Source: Alviniconcha marisindica
Lineage: Eukaryota; Mollusca; Gastropoda; Provannidae
Direction of reading: 5' to 3'
Assembly: GCA_018857735.1 (NCBI GenBank)
Contig: JABMCL010002073.1
Coordinates: 1,723,501 to 1,787,500, forward strand
Length of the DNA stretch: 64,000 nucleotides
Each line of letters begins with the position of its first letter. Within the stretch, counting starts at the first letter, position 1. A program made the translations under genes and the position numbers. Shown here piece by piece: positions 11,741-22,212 of the stretch. Below the pieces are notes generated by a model. It ran no database searches, was not told where the DNA came from, and saw only the letters and a list, made by a program, of their open reading frames with translations.

Positions 11741-13010
11741 ATGTATACACGCACATAAGGAGAAGGGTCCTGGAAAGTGAGGCTTGGAGTGTAAAACACA
11801 TACATACACATGCAATCACACACCTGCTCAAAAACACTCACATTAACTTTCAGTACACACAAGGAGGAGGGTGCCAAAAAGTGAGGCTTGAAGCGTGAAA
11901 CACACATGTATACACAAACAATCACACACCTCCATAGAACCAACAACATTAACTTTTGTGGACACAGACACATAGAGAAGGGTGCTGGAAAGTGAGGCTT
12001 GGAGTTGGTGTATGACACACAAACCTCCACATGCAATCACACAGTTCCACAAAAACGTGTTAACTTTCAGTACATACACATGCACACACATGAAGGAGGG
12101 TGCTGGAGAGTGAGGCTTGGAGTGTGACACACACACACACATACAATCAAATCATATGCATCCACAAAAACACATTAACTTTCAGTACACACACACGCAT
12201 GAAGGGGGGTGCCAGAGAGTGAGGCTTGGAGTGTCACACACACACACACGCATGAAGGAGGGTGCCAGAGAGTGCGGCTTGCAGTGTCACACACACACAC
12301 ATGCATGAAGGAAGGTGCCAGAGAGTGAGGCTTGGAGTGTCACACACACACACACGCATGAAGGAGGGTGCCAGAGAGTGAGGCTTGGAGTGTCACACAC
12401 ACACACACACGCATGAAGGAGGGTGCCAGAGAGTGAGGCTTGGAATGTCACCACACACACCACATGCATGAAGGAGGGTGCCAGAGAGTGAGGCTTGGAG
12501 TGTCACACACACACACACACGCATGAAGGAGGGTGCCAGAGAGTGAGGCTTGGAGTGTCAAAACACACACACAGCATGAAGGAAGGTGCCAGAGAGTGAG
12601 GCTTGGATGTCACCCCACACACACACACACATGCATGAAGGAGGGTGCCAGAGAGTGAGGCTTGGAGTGTCACACACACACACACGCATGAAGGAGGGTG
12701 CCAGAGAGTGAGGCTTGGAGTGTCACACACACACACATGCATGAAGGAAGGTGCCAGAGAGTGAGGCTTGGAGTGTCACACACACACACCCCGCATGAAG
12801 GAGGGTGCCAGAGAGTGAGGCTTGGAGTGTCACACACACACACATGCATGAAGGAGGGTGCCAGAGAGTGAGGCTTGGAGTGTCACACACACACACACGC
12901 ATGAAGGAGGTGCCAGAGAGTGAGGCTTGGAGTGTGAGACTGTGACACACACACATGCAATCAAATCACACACATCCACAAAAACACTCGCACTAACTTT
13001 CAGCACACAG
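11740..13010. repeat. Minisatellite with long (~110 bp) and short (~52-57 bp) unit forms
   Basis: Core GTGCCAGAGAGTGAGGCTTG plus GAGTGTCACACACACACACG and CATGAAGGAGG. Between 11740 and 12110 units are about 105-112 bp and include an ATCACACACCTCCACAAAAAC... CATTAACTTTCAGTACAC half. From 12190 to 12940 there are roughly 14 short units of 52-57 bp lacking that half. The last unit (to about 13010) again carries the long half. Confidence 0.93.
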
Positions 13011-13027
13011 ACCAATCTGATGTAGAG

Positions 13028-13033
13028 TTTATT
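13028..13033 (-). terminator. Candidate distal RABIF polyadenylation signal
   Basis: TTTATT on plus, AATAAA on minus (context GTGGTAATAAACTCTACATC), followed on the minus strand by a GT-rich TCTGTGTGCTG. The low-repeat block from 13.0 to 19.2 kb would then be a long RABIF 3' UTR. A nearer alternative is 18768-18773 (also AATAAA on minus). This is inference. Confidence 0.25.
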
Positions 13034-13039
13034 ACCACT

Positions 13040-14639
13040 TGGTCATCTTTGCACTGGTGCAAGAATATTTCAAACTGCAGTTAGTAAACATAGCTGAAAT
13101 GAACAAACATGACTGGACTGACATTAGCTTGAGAGGCTGATATGTACATGCAGGTAAAATGAACTTGTGAAGTATATATAGACAAAGACAAAGCTAGACA
13201 AAGGTGAAATGAGCAGATTTCAATTTTTACTGGAACATTTTGCTAGTGAAATCAGTTTTGATGTTTGGTGTACTCACAATGTTTTAGTCTACAGAGAAAC
13301 ATATACATGTTACTGGTTACTGACTACATCCATAACATTGTTGTTACTTATCTTAGGTATAGTATGTGGTGATATGGGGCTGATTCCATGTTTCAAATAA
13401 AACTAGCCGTGGTCAGATGCTGATTTTAGATGCATTTGGAACAGTTATAACCAGTAATAGCTTTCACTTTTAGTGCAGGAATCTGAAGCAAATGACTGTT
13501 CAAAACTATTTTCATTTGGTCTTGCAGTATAATAATACATACATCATTTCATACAAAAACCTTAAATGGTTGAAGGAACAATCATGTTCCATGCTAATGT
13601 AAAACAAGATGCAACAGCTAATTTACCGGTAAAACATGCACACATCAACCTCTTCATGGCTGTGTTGTTACCGAAACAACAGAAACAATATCTGTCATGA
13701 TTGTTACAGGCCCTTTGGGCTGTGTATCAATACAAATGAAGAAAATGTTACATACACCACAACAGATACAATGCTGAGAGTTGCGACAGAGAACAAACAA
13801 ATCCAGGCAATAATGATGAGTATTGATTTAAATTCCCCCCCAAACCTTCGTCCCTGTATCACGTGTGATCTTCTAAAGATCTTGGTGGACTGGGAGAACA
13901 TTCACCCACATGTACTGTTCAGGGAAGGGTTAAGGAAGGAATTACTAGGAAGAATTAAGTCTCCCATGATGCTTGGTTTTCCCTCTGTTGAAGAAATGTT
14001 TGGTTCTAAAGAGGCAACCCCTCAAACAGAGATTGGTTAATTCTGCTGAAGACAAAAAGATCAAAACATCTGCTACCTAAAGTATTCTTCTGCTTTTGTT
14101 GTTGTTGCTTTTTTTCAAACAGATTTTTGTTTGGAAGTAGTAATTCTGATGGTGCCGGCCACTTTGCCATAAGGAGGGTATGTTGTATTTGTAGGGTAAA
14201 GTCATCGCAAGTCAGAAAAAGGTCTGGAGTTGGACAGGTTTGCACTTAACTGAACAAGCCAAGAGTTTCTCTAAAATACTCATCTGATTCAAGAAATAAT
14301 TTGGTGACAAGACAGCCAACTGACTGCGCAATTTCAATACCCATCAATGAGATCGCTAAACAGAGACAGCATAGCATATTACAAAAGATGGAAGACACTG
14401 TCTGACTCACAATCACTTTACCCTACTATCATGTCATGTTAATGTTTCAACCAAGCCTTTACTGGGTGCTATGTCCTAGCTGACCACAACATTTGCATAC
14501 ATAACCAGCAAAGAAAAAAAATCACAGAAAGTTCAAATGATCAGGTACAACTACTGACAAAAAGTTTTAGTTTAAAATGTGTGATGTAGGTTTGAGTTGC
14601 TTACATTGTCCTGGGAGTTCCCAAAATGGATCATATCCA
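13040..14639. other. No recognised gene (possible RABIF 3' UTR on minus strand)
   Basis: A plus-strand open frame at 13636-14040 (134 codons) has no recognisable motif and no splice context that I can support. The region is otherwise AT-rich single-copy-looking sequence. Confidence 0.35.
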
Positions 14640-15075
14640 TTGGCTGCCCACTGATTCATGAATACTGAACAAATTCTCTTCTCTTCGACTGCTTCAGCTC
14701 CACCACTCCTGGCTACTTAACTCTATAAAATTTACAAACTACCCCACCACCTATGTTCTTCTTCTGATACTTCCATTCTTTGTCTTCCCTGTGTGTGCAT
14801 ACACTTTCTTGGTCAGAGGTATTTTTCTTGTGCTGCGTTGTCTGTCTGGAACAGTCTCGTATGCAAAGTTAGGTCATCAGATGCACTCACATCTTTCAAA
14901 CCATCTCTTAAATCTCACCTTTTAAGGCTACCCTACTGATAGGGTGTGTGTGTGTGTGTGCGCAAGAATTTGCTTGTATAGATAGTTCTGATTCTTTGTT
15001 CTTTTTTTTGTAATGGGCTGTGTGCTCTAATTTGGAAAAATAGCACATAAAAGACTGCATTATTATTATTACAAT
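14640..15075 (+). mobile_element. LINE 3' end fragment (L2/CR1-like ORF2 C-terminus)
   Basis: The frame at 14848-14939 reads WNSLVCKVRSSDALTSFKPS then LKSHLLRLPY and a TGA. This is the typical C-terminal tail of L2/CR1-type reverse transcriptase ORFs (WNSLP...SSDALTSFKPSLKSHLF). Upstream sequence is degenerate. The element ends with AGCACATAAAAGACTGCATT and an (ATT)n tail near 15070. It lies antisense to RABIF, downstream of its coding region. Confidence 0.72.
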
Positions 15076-16465
15076 GGTGTGGTCATTGAAAGTGGCTTGA
15101 AGAGGCAAAACCCAGTAAGAACTACCACCATGCAAAGTTTCACATTTATCAGATTTAGAATGCCCACAAAAGTAACAATGTTAAGGATGCATTAAGCCAA
15201 ACTGATCACCACATTCACATTTTTTGCACGCAAATTAAAATAAATTTGGCTAAATACAATGAACAGAGTGGTATGCATGGTCCATCATTCATTATAGAGG
15301 AAAAAACAAGTAAACAAAAATCAATTCAACAAACATAATGAGCAAGCAATGAGAAGATAAAAACCCCAGTACATTTGGAGGGGTACCATATTTCATGTTA
15401 CAAATCTTTGGTCACAATTAACGTATTGTACAATGCGTTACAACACTGATGTATTCCTCAGATGTTACAGAAGTGTTGACTAGTCACAGTATGAATCAAA
15501 ACAAATACTATCAGTATGAATAAGATTGGTCAGTCAGTGACATCAATCCAGTACACGTATTAGTTAGCAATACAAAGCGAAACTAAACCAAAACAACAAA
15601 CTAGAATTCATTGTTACATGTTGTAACAAACACCTGACCAGAGCTAAACTAGAGTGTGTATTTTGTTTGTTTGTACATCATGTTAAAGGCTCTAAATACA
15701 ACATACTGTCTTTGATTATATCTACTGCAAAGGGCAACAAATTCATACACAGCAACTGGACAGGAAATTCCTTGGGATGCAAGAGAATATAACTATCTGG
15801 TGACTACACAAGCAATGTAATTGTAGAGCACTATTTTTCAGTGGCATCGAAATGACACAAAAAGGACACAGGTCCCAAAACTTGGTGCTCAGCTATTACT
15901 TCCTCCAAGTAAAAAAAAAGGACAAATATTCTAACTACTGACTGCACTCCTGTGTTCCTCCTTGGCCTGTGCTGCATTTCTGTAGGGCTAGGAGCTGTCC
16001 AATGGAAGTGATCTCTTAAAGGTGTTTCACCAAACAAGTGCCAATGACACCAGTACTTAGTGTCCAACAAAACATGCCAAAAGCATCTCATAGTCTTACA
16101 GTTACAGCCATCCAACACAAGCCATAGAAGAGCATGAACATGAGAATAAAAGGATGGTGTGTGACAGGCAATGGGTAGCTGAACTGAATTCAAAGTACGC
16201 ACAGCATGACATACATATGCAGTAGTCAGTGTGGCTAAAGTCTCTCTACACTTGAAACTCCACGAGGGCAAACAACTCAAAACAACCACTCACAGGCAGT
16301 GAAAGGTATTCTGCAACTGATGATGCATGTTGTCTTTCCACATTAACCCTGAGTGCTTATCTTTGGCTTGAGTTGTCACTCTTACATCATTGACCATGTG
16401 CAGAAGCCATTCAAGCCTCCTAGTCATGTCCTATATAAGCACCTGCTCCAACTAGTTTTTCACTT
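15076..16465. other. No recognised gene
   Basis: Contains a minus-strand open frame of 152 codons at 15831-16289. It has no domain or motif I recognise and Cys/His residues without a regular spacing, so I do not call it a gene. Confidence 0.35.
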
Positions 16466-16800
16466 TTAGCCCTTTGTGTCTGGTGGAGTTGGCTGCATGC
16501 AACCCTTTGTGTTTAGCTGAGTTAGCTGCATGCTGCAGCCATTTGTGTCTGGCTGAGTTGGCTGCATGCTACAGGCCTTTGTGTCTAGGGGAGCTGGCTG
16601 CATTCAGCCCTTTGTGTCTGGTGGAGTTGGCTGCATTCAGCCCTTTGTGTCTGGTGGAGTTGGCTGCATTCAGCCCTTTGTGTCTGGTGGATTGGCTGCA
16701 TGCTACAGCCCTTTGTGTCTGGTGGAGTTGGCTGCATGTTGCAGCCCCTTATGTCTGGCTGAGCCCTTTGTGTTTGGCGGAGTCTGGCTGCAGGCTGCAA
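16466..16800. repeat. 33-bp minisatellite (unit GCCCTTTGTGTCTGGTGGAG...)
   Basis: About nine to ten imperfect copies of GCCCTTTGTGTCTGGTGGAG followed by TTGGCTGCATTCA. The three best units are exactly 33 bp, so every frame stays open and an 11-residue repeat (PLCLVELAAFS) appears in translation. That is a by-product of the unit length. There is no other evidence of a protein. Confidence 0.93.
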
Positions 16801-18955
16801 AGGTTGCTGCTGGCCTGTTTTGCCACACAGTGTGTTCAGTTATTACTGTTAATATTATTCTCACTCTCTTCATCTCTCTGGTCAGTTTGAATTTTACCTC
16901 TGAATGAACATTAAAACAATACTAAAACAAAAGCTAGAAGGAAAATAAATCAACATAAAAAGGACTCCTTCAGTTGCATACATAGTATACAATGAATATT
17001 AGCTAATGTACACACTAACACAGCTACACACGACGCAGGAACAGTGTCTGCCTCCTGTTCTGTTACTAGGGTCATACAGAGTCAATAACCAAGACAAAAA
17101 TGGCAAAAAGATTTTGACAAATGGTGGTAAATCATTTTGGTCACATTCAAAACAAATGTTTTGTTTCATTTGTTTGCCCTTGAATCTATCTTGACATTCA
17201 CAGTCTGTATATAAATGACACCACACCCACACACGCATACGCATAGTCACACCCACTTAAACAATCAGCTATCAAGTGTACAGAGGGAAGCAGTAATAAG
17301 AAAAATCACGGGTACATTTTGACACATAAACAACGTCATACTGATAAGCCAGTGTATATAATTAACACATACAGAGATCATTCAATAATGAATGACTAAG
17401 ATCACATAACAATTAACATGCCCACCACTTTCTTTGACTCTAAAGACATAAAGTACACAGGGTAAAAGAAAGTACCTCTTCACACACTTTTTAAAGCATG
17501 TACACGCAACAGCTTTCACCCTTTCCTCTCTTACACTGTTACAGTTACAACACAATGCTCACGAACTGTACATCAGGTTACAATGAATGCAACCAACCTG
17601 CACAAAAACTAGATTTGAGCAACCAACAACACATATATCTGTAAACAATCATTAATTAATGCCTGTCCAGTGTTCTTGCTATGATCATAGAGCAGTGGAA
17701 GTCATCTGAAATGAGTGATGAAAGACCACTTAAGATATTTAGAAACATCGTCTGAAAATCAAAAGAGGTTGGTCTTTGGTGAAAGTCTGATTTGAGATTG
17801 CTGGGTACAGTTTCAGTAGTGACCTTCGTGGATCAATTTCCGAGGTACATAATATCTATTTATATCCTTCTGGTTGCATGTGAAGACAGCCCTCCAGATC
17901 AGAGAGGAGTTGTGGCAAATGCACGCTTTTGGTCGCTCTAGGCAATCAGCTGACGTAGTTCTACAAAGAACATTCAGATGTCACGACACTTGATATTGTG
18001 TCTGTTTTAATGATGCCTTTTCAGCAACCTCTGTTCAAACCATGCACTGGGCACATGATTACGGGGTGGTTACTAATTCAGGTCAGTGTCTGTGTTTTGA
18101 TTTTTCACATTTCTCTGAAGGCAGACACTGACAAGACAGTGAGATACAACCAGTGATGCTATTTTTGACTTAGTAACAGGTGAGAGATGTGATCTAGAAG
18201 CTTGGGGGCCCTCCCTCATTTCATACACTTGACCTTTATTCAGCAAAACATTCAGAAATTCAGAACCTGCTGGACAAAGAAGTTGGACAGTTACTCGCCA
18301 AGCCGAAGAGACAGATATAATGCGATGTGCACCATTAAAAGCATTGACATGATTGAGCTGAACAGGTTCCCCTTAGTCACTGAAAGCTGTTTCTTGGGCT
18401 GTACAACGTTTAAAAGAGGTGTGACCTGTCATGAGGATGGTCTTTCATTAAGTATTCAAATGTATACATCCTGTTCCCTTAACCACAGGCATGGAAATTG
18501 TTGGTTAATCAGAGAATTCTGCTATAAATCTGCTTATATTAAAACATAACAAACAAAAACAACAACAACCCAAAAACTTGCTTTTGCTCAAATTAAAAAA
18601 GACAAGAAAAGAAAAAAAATGTACTGCTGTGAAAATGTTTTAGCTCTACTGAAAAATGGCATCTGCTAAGCTAGCCAAAAGTTTCAAATTTGTGTCCTTG
18701 TGGAAGGATTTAGGAGACTTACTGTCTCCCCCCCATCTGAAAATTTGAGAGACAAGTTTAAGTACCTTTTATTATAAATATATTATACCATGAGAGTAAA
18801 ATAGAACTAATAAATAACAGATAATAATGTGAACAACAGTGTTATTTTTGTATCATTTATCCGTTAATATTACAAGCACATGACATTGAAAAGACAGACG
18901 CTGAGAGAATGTTTGGCAAATTAGAGCATTATCCCCCTCCTACCATGTCTTGAAG

Positions 18956-18958
<3 letters not shown>
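16801..18958. other. No recognised gene (possible RABIF 3' UTR on minus strand)
   Basis: AT-rich, repeat-poor DNA lying 3' of RABIF on the minus strand. No coding motif recognised. A minus-strand AATAAA is at 18773-18768. Confidence 0.35.

Positions 18959-19025
<67 letters not shown>
18959..19025. repeat. (GA)n microsatellite, about 33 units
   Basis: Pure GA run of 67 bases, 230 bp downstream of the RABIF stop on the minus strand, so it is (CT)n in the RABIF transcript if that extends this far. Confidence 0.98.
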
Positions 19026-19028
<3 letters not shown>

Positions 19029-19254
19029 CTCTCAAAGTCAAATAAAAGTGTATTTGTTACTATTGTTATTTGTACTTAAACAGTTCAAAACTGATGGTCA
19101 ACACATTTATAGATCAAGATGGAACACAATTTACAGAAAAACAATCCATTCACATAATGTATTATTAACAAATCTGTTCTGTGATCTTTTCTTCTTCTTT
19201 TGTTGTTGTTGACAAATGATCAAATCCTCCCCTACCCACTAACTTCCCCGGTCA

Positions 19255-19491
19255 TCATTCATGTTTCACTCGTTCAACAGCAACATAGAATGCTTTTTTG
19301 TCAGAGATGTTGTGCCAGCCAATAGGCCCTATTTCACAATCAGCACAGATCAGGTATTTTATGGAGTCTACAGTGTTGGTAAAGCCAACATTATCAAATG
19401 TGAACATGTCTGTGACAAGCCAGAATGCCTTCAAGTCTTCGCCGTCCATTGGTTGGGTCTCATTCTTCTTGAACATGTGTGGCAAGAAAAA
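19255..19491 (-). CDS. RABIF: RABIF exon 2
   Basis: Acceptor TTCTTCTCTCCAG on minus, then FFLPHMFKKNETQPMDGEDL. TGA at 19257-19255. Contains the second zinc Cys pair and the most conserved segment, CADCEIGPIGWH. Confidence 0.95.
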   Translation of the reverse strand, partial: FFLPHMFKKNETQPMDGEDLKAFWLVTDMFTFDNVGFTNTVDSIKYLICADCEIGPIGWHNISDKKAFYVAVERVKHE

Positions 19492-21629
19492 CTGGAGAGA
19501 AGAAAGAAAAAACGGGTGAGTTAAAAGCAGCAAACCACTGTTCAGTTTTACTTCTGTTCTAGTTCTAGCGTTGTTCAAACTAGAGTTCTGTTCAGTTTTA
19601 CTTCTGTTCTACTTCTAGTGTTGTTGAAACTAGAGCTATCTGGAAAGCAAACTATTTCATTTTCAAGATTACTACCACCTACCACGGTATCACCAGTAAT
19701 TTATAATATTAAAACTAAAAGCAGTAAAATAATTAGCATAATTATAATGGTTAGACTTAGAAATGCAAAGATAGTCTCTATTACTCAATTTACTGTATTA
19801 GTATTATATATTTCTAGGCAATGAGCAATGCTTTTTTCTTTTCTTTTTCTTTTTTAGGAAATGCAGTGAATGGAAAGCAAATGAACTGGAGTTAACTGTA
19901 AAACTAAAAGTGTAAAGATGTCTTACTCTATCTATAGTTTTAGTACTTTTAGTTTGACACTTTTTACACTTTACAGTCGTAGTCTTTCATTATTTATATA
20001 TACTCAAACTGAAAGTTTACAGATCTAGCACATTCATTACAAATATTCACGGGGGTTACTTGTTGAGTTGCTCAGTTGTTGGGAAGGAAAGATTCATGCA
20101 ATCAAAGGGGTAAAAAATGTCTGATGGGAGATGGGGCAGGGGGTGGGGGCAATGAAAAAGAGAAAGAACAAACAAATGAACAAAAAGAGGAGAGAATGAC
20201 TAGATTTAGAAGTGGAGGTTTGGTACCCTTGTAGGTTTAACACCCTTGTGACAGAGTTGTTGCCAGGGGCTCTGATTATCTCCCGGGGAAGGCAATTCCA
20301 CATAGTTTGTGGGAAGAACCCGGACTGTATCAGTGTATGTATCCAGCAGAAGAAGTTCTTGCATTCAGTCTTTCACAGTACTATTACTAGTATTTATAGT
20401 AACACAACAGTACTGTCACAACAAGTTCTCTTGGTGGATGGGCATAAAACACCAAGTTACTTACTCTTGTGATGGACTGAACACATGTCATGTACTACTA
20501 CTAGATTTTTCCTAACACTGGGAAAACTTGGGAAAGCACTGTTGAGACTGGCCAGCAGGTAAAACAGAATCAGAAACCAACCAGTCATGGTGAGGCTTCA
20601 CTGTCAAGCAAGGTGTGACCACCATCCATGAAGACAGTGCAGCCTATACGGTCTCAACCTCCAGCATGACAATGGTGGTGGAAGCACTGCCTCAAGAGAT
20701 GACAGTTAGACAACACATGCCACATCATCTTCACAGATTCAATAGATTTGCAACAAAATGTGAAAAGTGGAATGGGAAGCCCAGAGTGGAATGTGTCAAT
20801 GGCTGACATCCACCTTTGAAAACTCTCTGGGGAGTATTTCCTTGGACATGCTGGAGTGAAGGGGAAAAAAAAATATGACCAAGAAGACAGACTGGCAGGT
20901 AAAGCAACCATCACAAGTGGCTTGAGTCTTGGAATATCTGTAGTGTTGAGGTGCTTGAGACACTACCTGTAGGCACAAAGCCAAGGGCATCACGCCATCA
21001 ATCGCCTGGAGGAGAGAGGCGTGGAAAGAGGAAGCGCTAGACTATCTTCTTTGAAATAATGAAAGGACGAGAGAGGGCCGTCGTCAGTCAGACGAACACT
21101 GGCACTGTTTTAAAGACAACGTTGGGGAAACTTCTGAGAAATGGGGAGGAGCGCATATGGGCTTTTCTGAGCGCGCAGATATCACCCTGAACTGAACTGA
21201 TCTGTACTGAACTGAACGATAGCTGAGACTGATCTGAGGTCACTGAGAAGGCATGGGACGGGTCAGTCAGCTAGATCTGAATCGTTTTTCCCTGAAAGTT
21301 AAATCAGCAATGATACATTTTCAAAGGCACTTACATAAAAGTACGAAATCTCTGTCCTAGTAGTAGTATTTGTATTAGTTGTAAGCTACTGAAAATAGTG
21401 AACTGCCCGATTTATCTGCATTCTGTGGGGGACCGGAGAAACCCTCATAGTCATATTCAACCATTCCGTTCAGTCTTACCTCTTTCTCGACCATTGTAGC
21501 ATTGCTTGGCGACAAAACCAGGCTGCCACACCTTTGGCAGTATATTTTGGTCTTGTTCTTTCCATTTTCTGTAAGATCAGAAAAGGTAGACGGGCTACAC
21601 CCTACACTAGAAGAAGATGATTCTGCCAT
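19255..21629 (-). CDS. RABIF: RABIF/MSS4, zinc-binding Rab GTPase chaperone (128 aa, 2 coding exons)
   Basis: MSS4 binds nucleotide-free exocytic Rab GTPases and stabilises them (weak exchange-factor activity) in the cytosol. Exon 1 is 21629-21480 and exon 2 is 19491-19255 on the minus strand, joined in phase 0 (intron GTAAGA...CTCCAG); 50 + 78 residues against 123 in human. The two Cys pairs expected to hold zinc are present: CQRCG (residues 31-34) and CADC in ICADCEIGPIGW. The WLVTDMFTFDNVGFTNTVDS block and the end KAFYVAVERVKHE match the family. The intron carries LINE and RNase H remnants. The start is chosen at the first ATG that precedes the zinc pair with a family-like lead. It is divergent from INTS8 across 453 bp. 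Confidence 0.95.
20195..20345 (-). mobile_element. LINE reverse-transcriptase tail fragment
   Basis: The minus strand reads FFPQTMWNCLPREIIRAPGN, resembling the C-terminal FFxxRxxxxWNxLPxxIxxAPS motif of CR1/RTE-like LINE ORF2. Only a fragment is visible, within the RABIF intron, in sense with RABIF. Confidence 0.5.
20575..21230 (+). mobile_element. Degenerate RNase H domain of a non-LTR retrotransposon, copy 1
   Basis: Across shifted frames I read VTTIHEDSAAYTVSTSSMTM, IFTDSIDLQQNVKSGMGSPEW (the TDS carries a catalytic-type Asp), GHAGVKG, DRLAGKATITSGL, VLRCLRHYL and LEERGVERGSARLSSLK. This order is that of retrotransposon RNase H followed by its C-terminal tail. Frameshifts and stops show it is dead. 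It lies antisense in the RABIF intron. A second copy is at 34090. Confidence 0.82.
21480..21629 (-). CDS. RABIF: RABIF exon 1
   Basis: ATG at 21629-21627 on minus; 50 codons, including KIYCQRCGSLVLSPSNA. The donor after the MVEKE codons is GAGAAAGAG|GTAAGA. Reading on past the donor gives an unrelated Tyr/Gly/Ser tail, which supports the splice. Confidence 0.93.
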
Positions 21630-22082
21630 TTGACCATCAGAACAAGTGCGCTAGTGTTGATAGTTCTCAAATTGATCAATACGCATAATGTATGGCAGGA
21701 AGTCAAAACATCCGCGCGTAATTCTCATTTTTTGCTGTATTTTTCGAAGACAGGCAAAGCTTTTTCACAAGAAAGCAACAAAACCCCATACACTGTATGC
21801 ATTAAATATCTAGCAGTCATTTACATAAAGATATGCTGTGTTAACAAAAACAGAACGTTTTTTTTTTTTTTTTTAGCCGAAATTAATTCTTAAATAGCAT
21901 GGTTGACAAATGGTGTTGGTGACTTCCGGTTGTCTGGCGCATCTCCAAGGATCAACGCTACAACAGGGCAACAGTTCACTCACGGTTCATCGTTTTATTC
22001 ACCAAAAGGACTTCACGATGCCCGTGTTTTAGAGTGTTTGTAAATTGTACTCTTGGAGAAATAAGAGACAATTAGTACAAAA
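21630..22082. promoter_or_regulatory. Bidirectional RABIF/INTS8 promoter region
   Basis: The 453 bp between the divergent start codons of two housekeeping genes. An ETS/GABP-type ACTTCCGG lies at 21922-21929 with several CpGs around it (TCTGGCGCATC, CAACGC). No TATA box at a sensible distance from either ATG is evident. The INTS8 leader runs up to AGTACAAAAATGG. An A/T run at 21859-21876 splits the region. Confidence 0.6.
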
Positions 22083-22212
22083 ATGGCTGACGTACAAATA
22101 CCTCGTGGTGTTGGTCCTGGATTGGGTCCAAATGCATTGCCGGCTGTGTCATGGTTTGAGTTTGTTTTGAATGATAAGCTTTTGGAAGAACATCTTGCAA
22201 AAGAAAGTCCAG
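22083..22212 (+). CDS. INTS8: INTS8 exon 1
   Basis: Start codon in AAAAATGG; encodes MADVQIPRGVGPGLGPN, then SWFEFVLNDKLLEEHLAKES. The WFEF motif is at residues 24-27. Donor CCAG|GTGAGG, phase 1. The first intron is 5.1 kb. Confidence 0.93.

Noticed and set aside
13636..14040. 134-codon plus-strand frame as a gene
   Set aside because: No motif and no coding context; it lies between convergent genes, probably opposite RABIF 3' UTR.
15831..16289. 152-codon minus-strand frame as a gene
   Set aside because: No recognisable motif and no supporting splice sites; likely chance or 3' UTR.
16474..16907. Plus-strand frame with 11-residue repeats
   Set aside because: The 33-bp unit keeps frames open; no start context, homologue or splice structure supports a protein.
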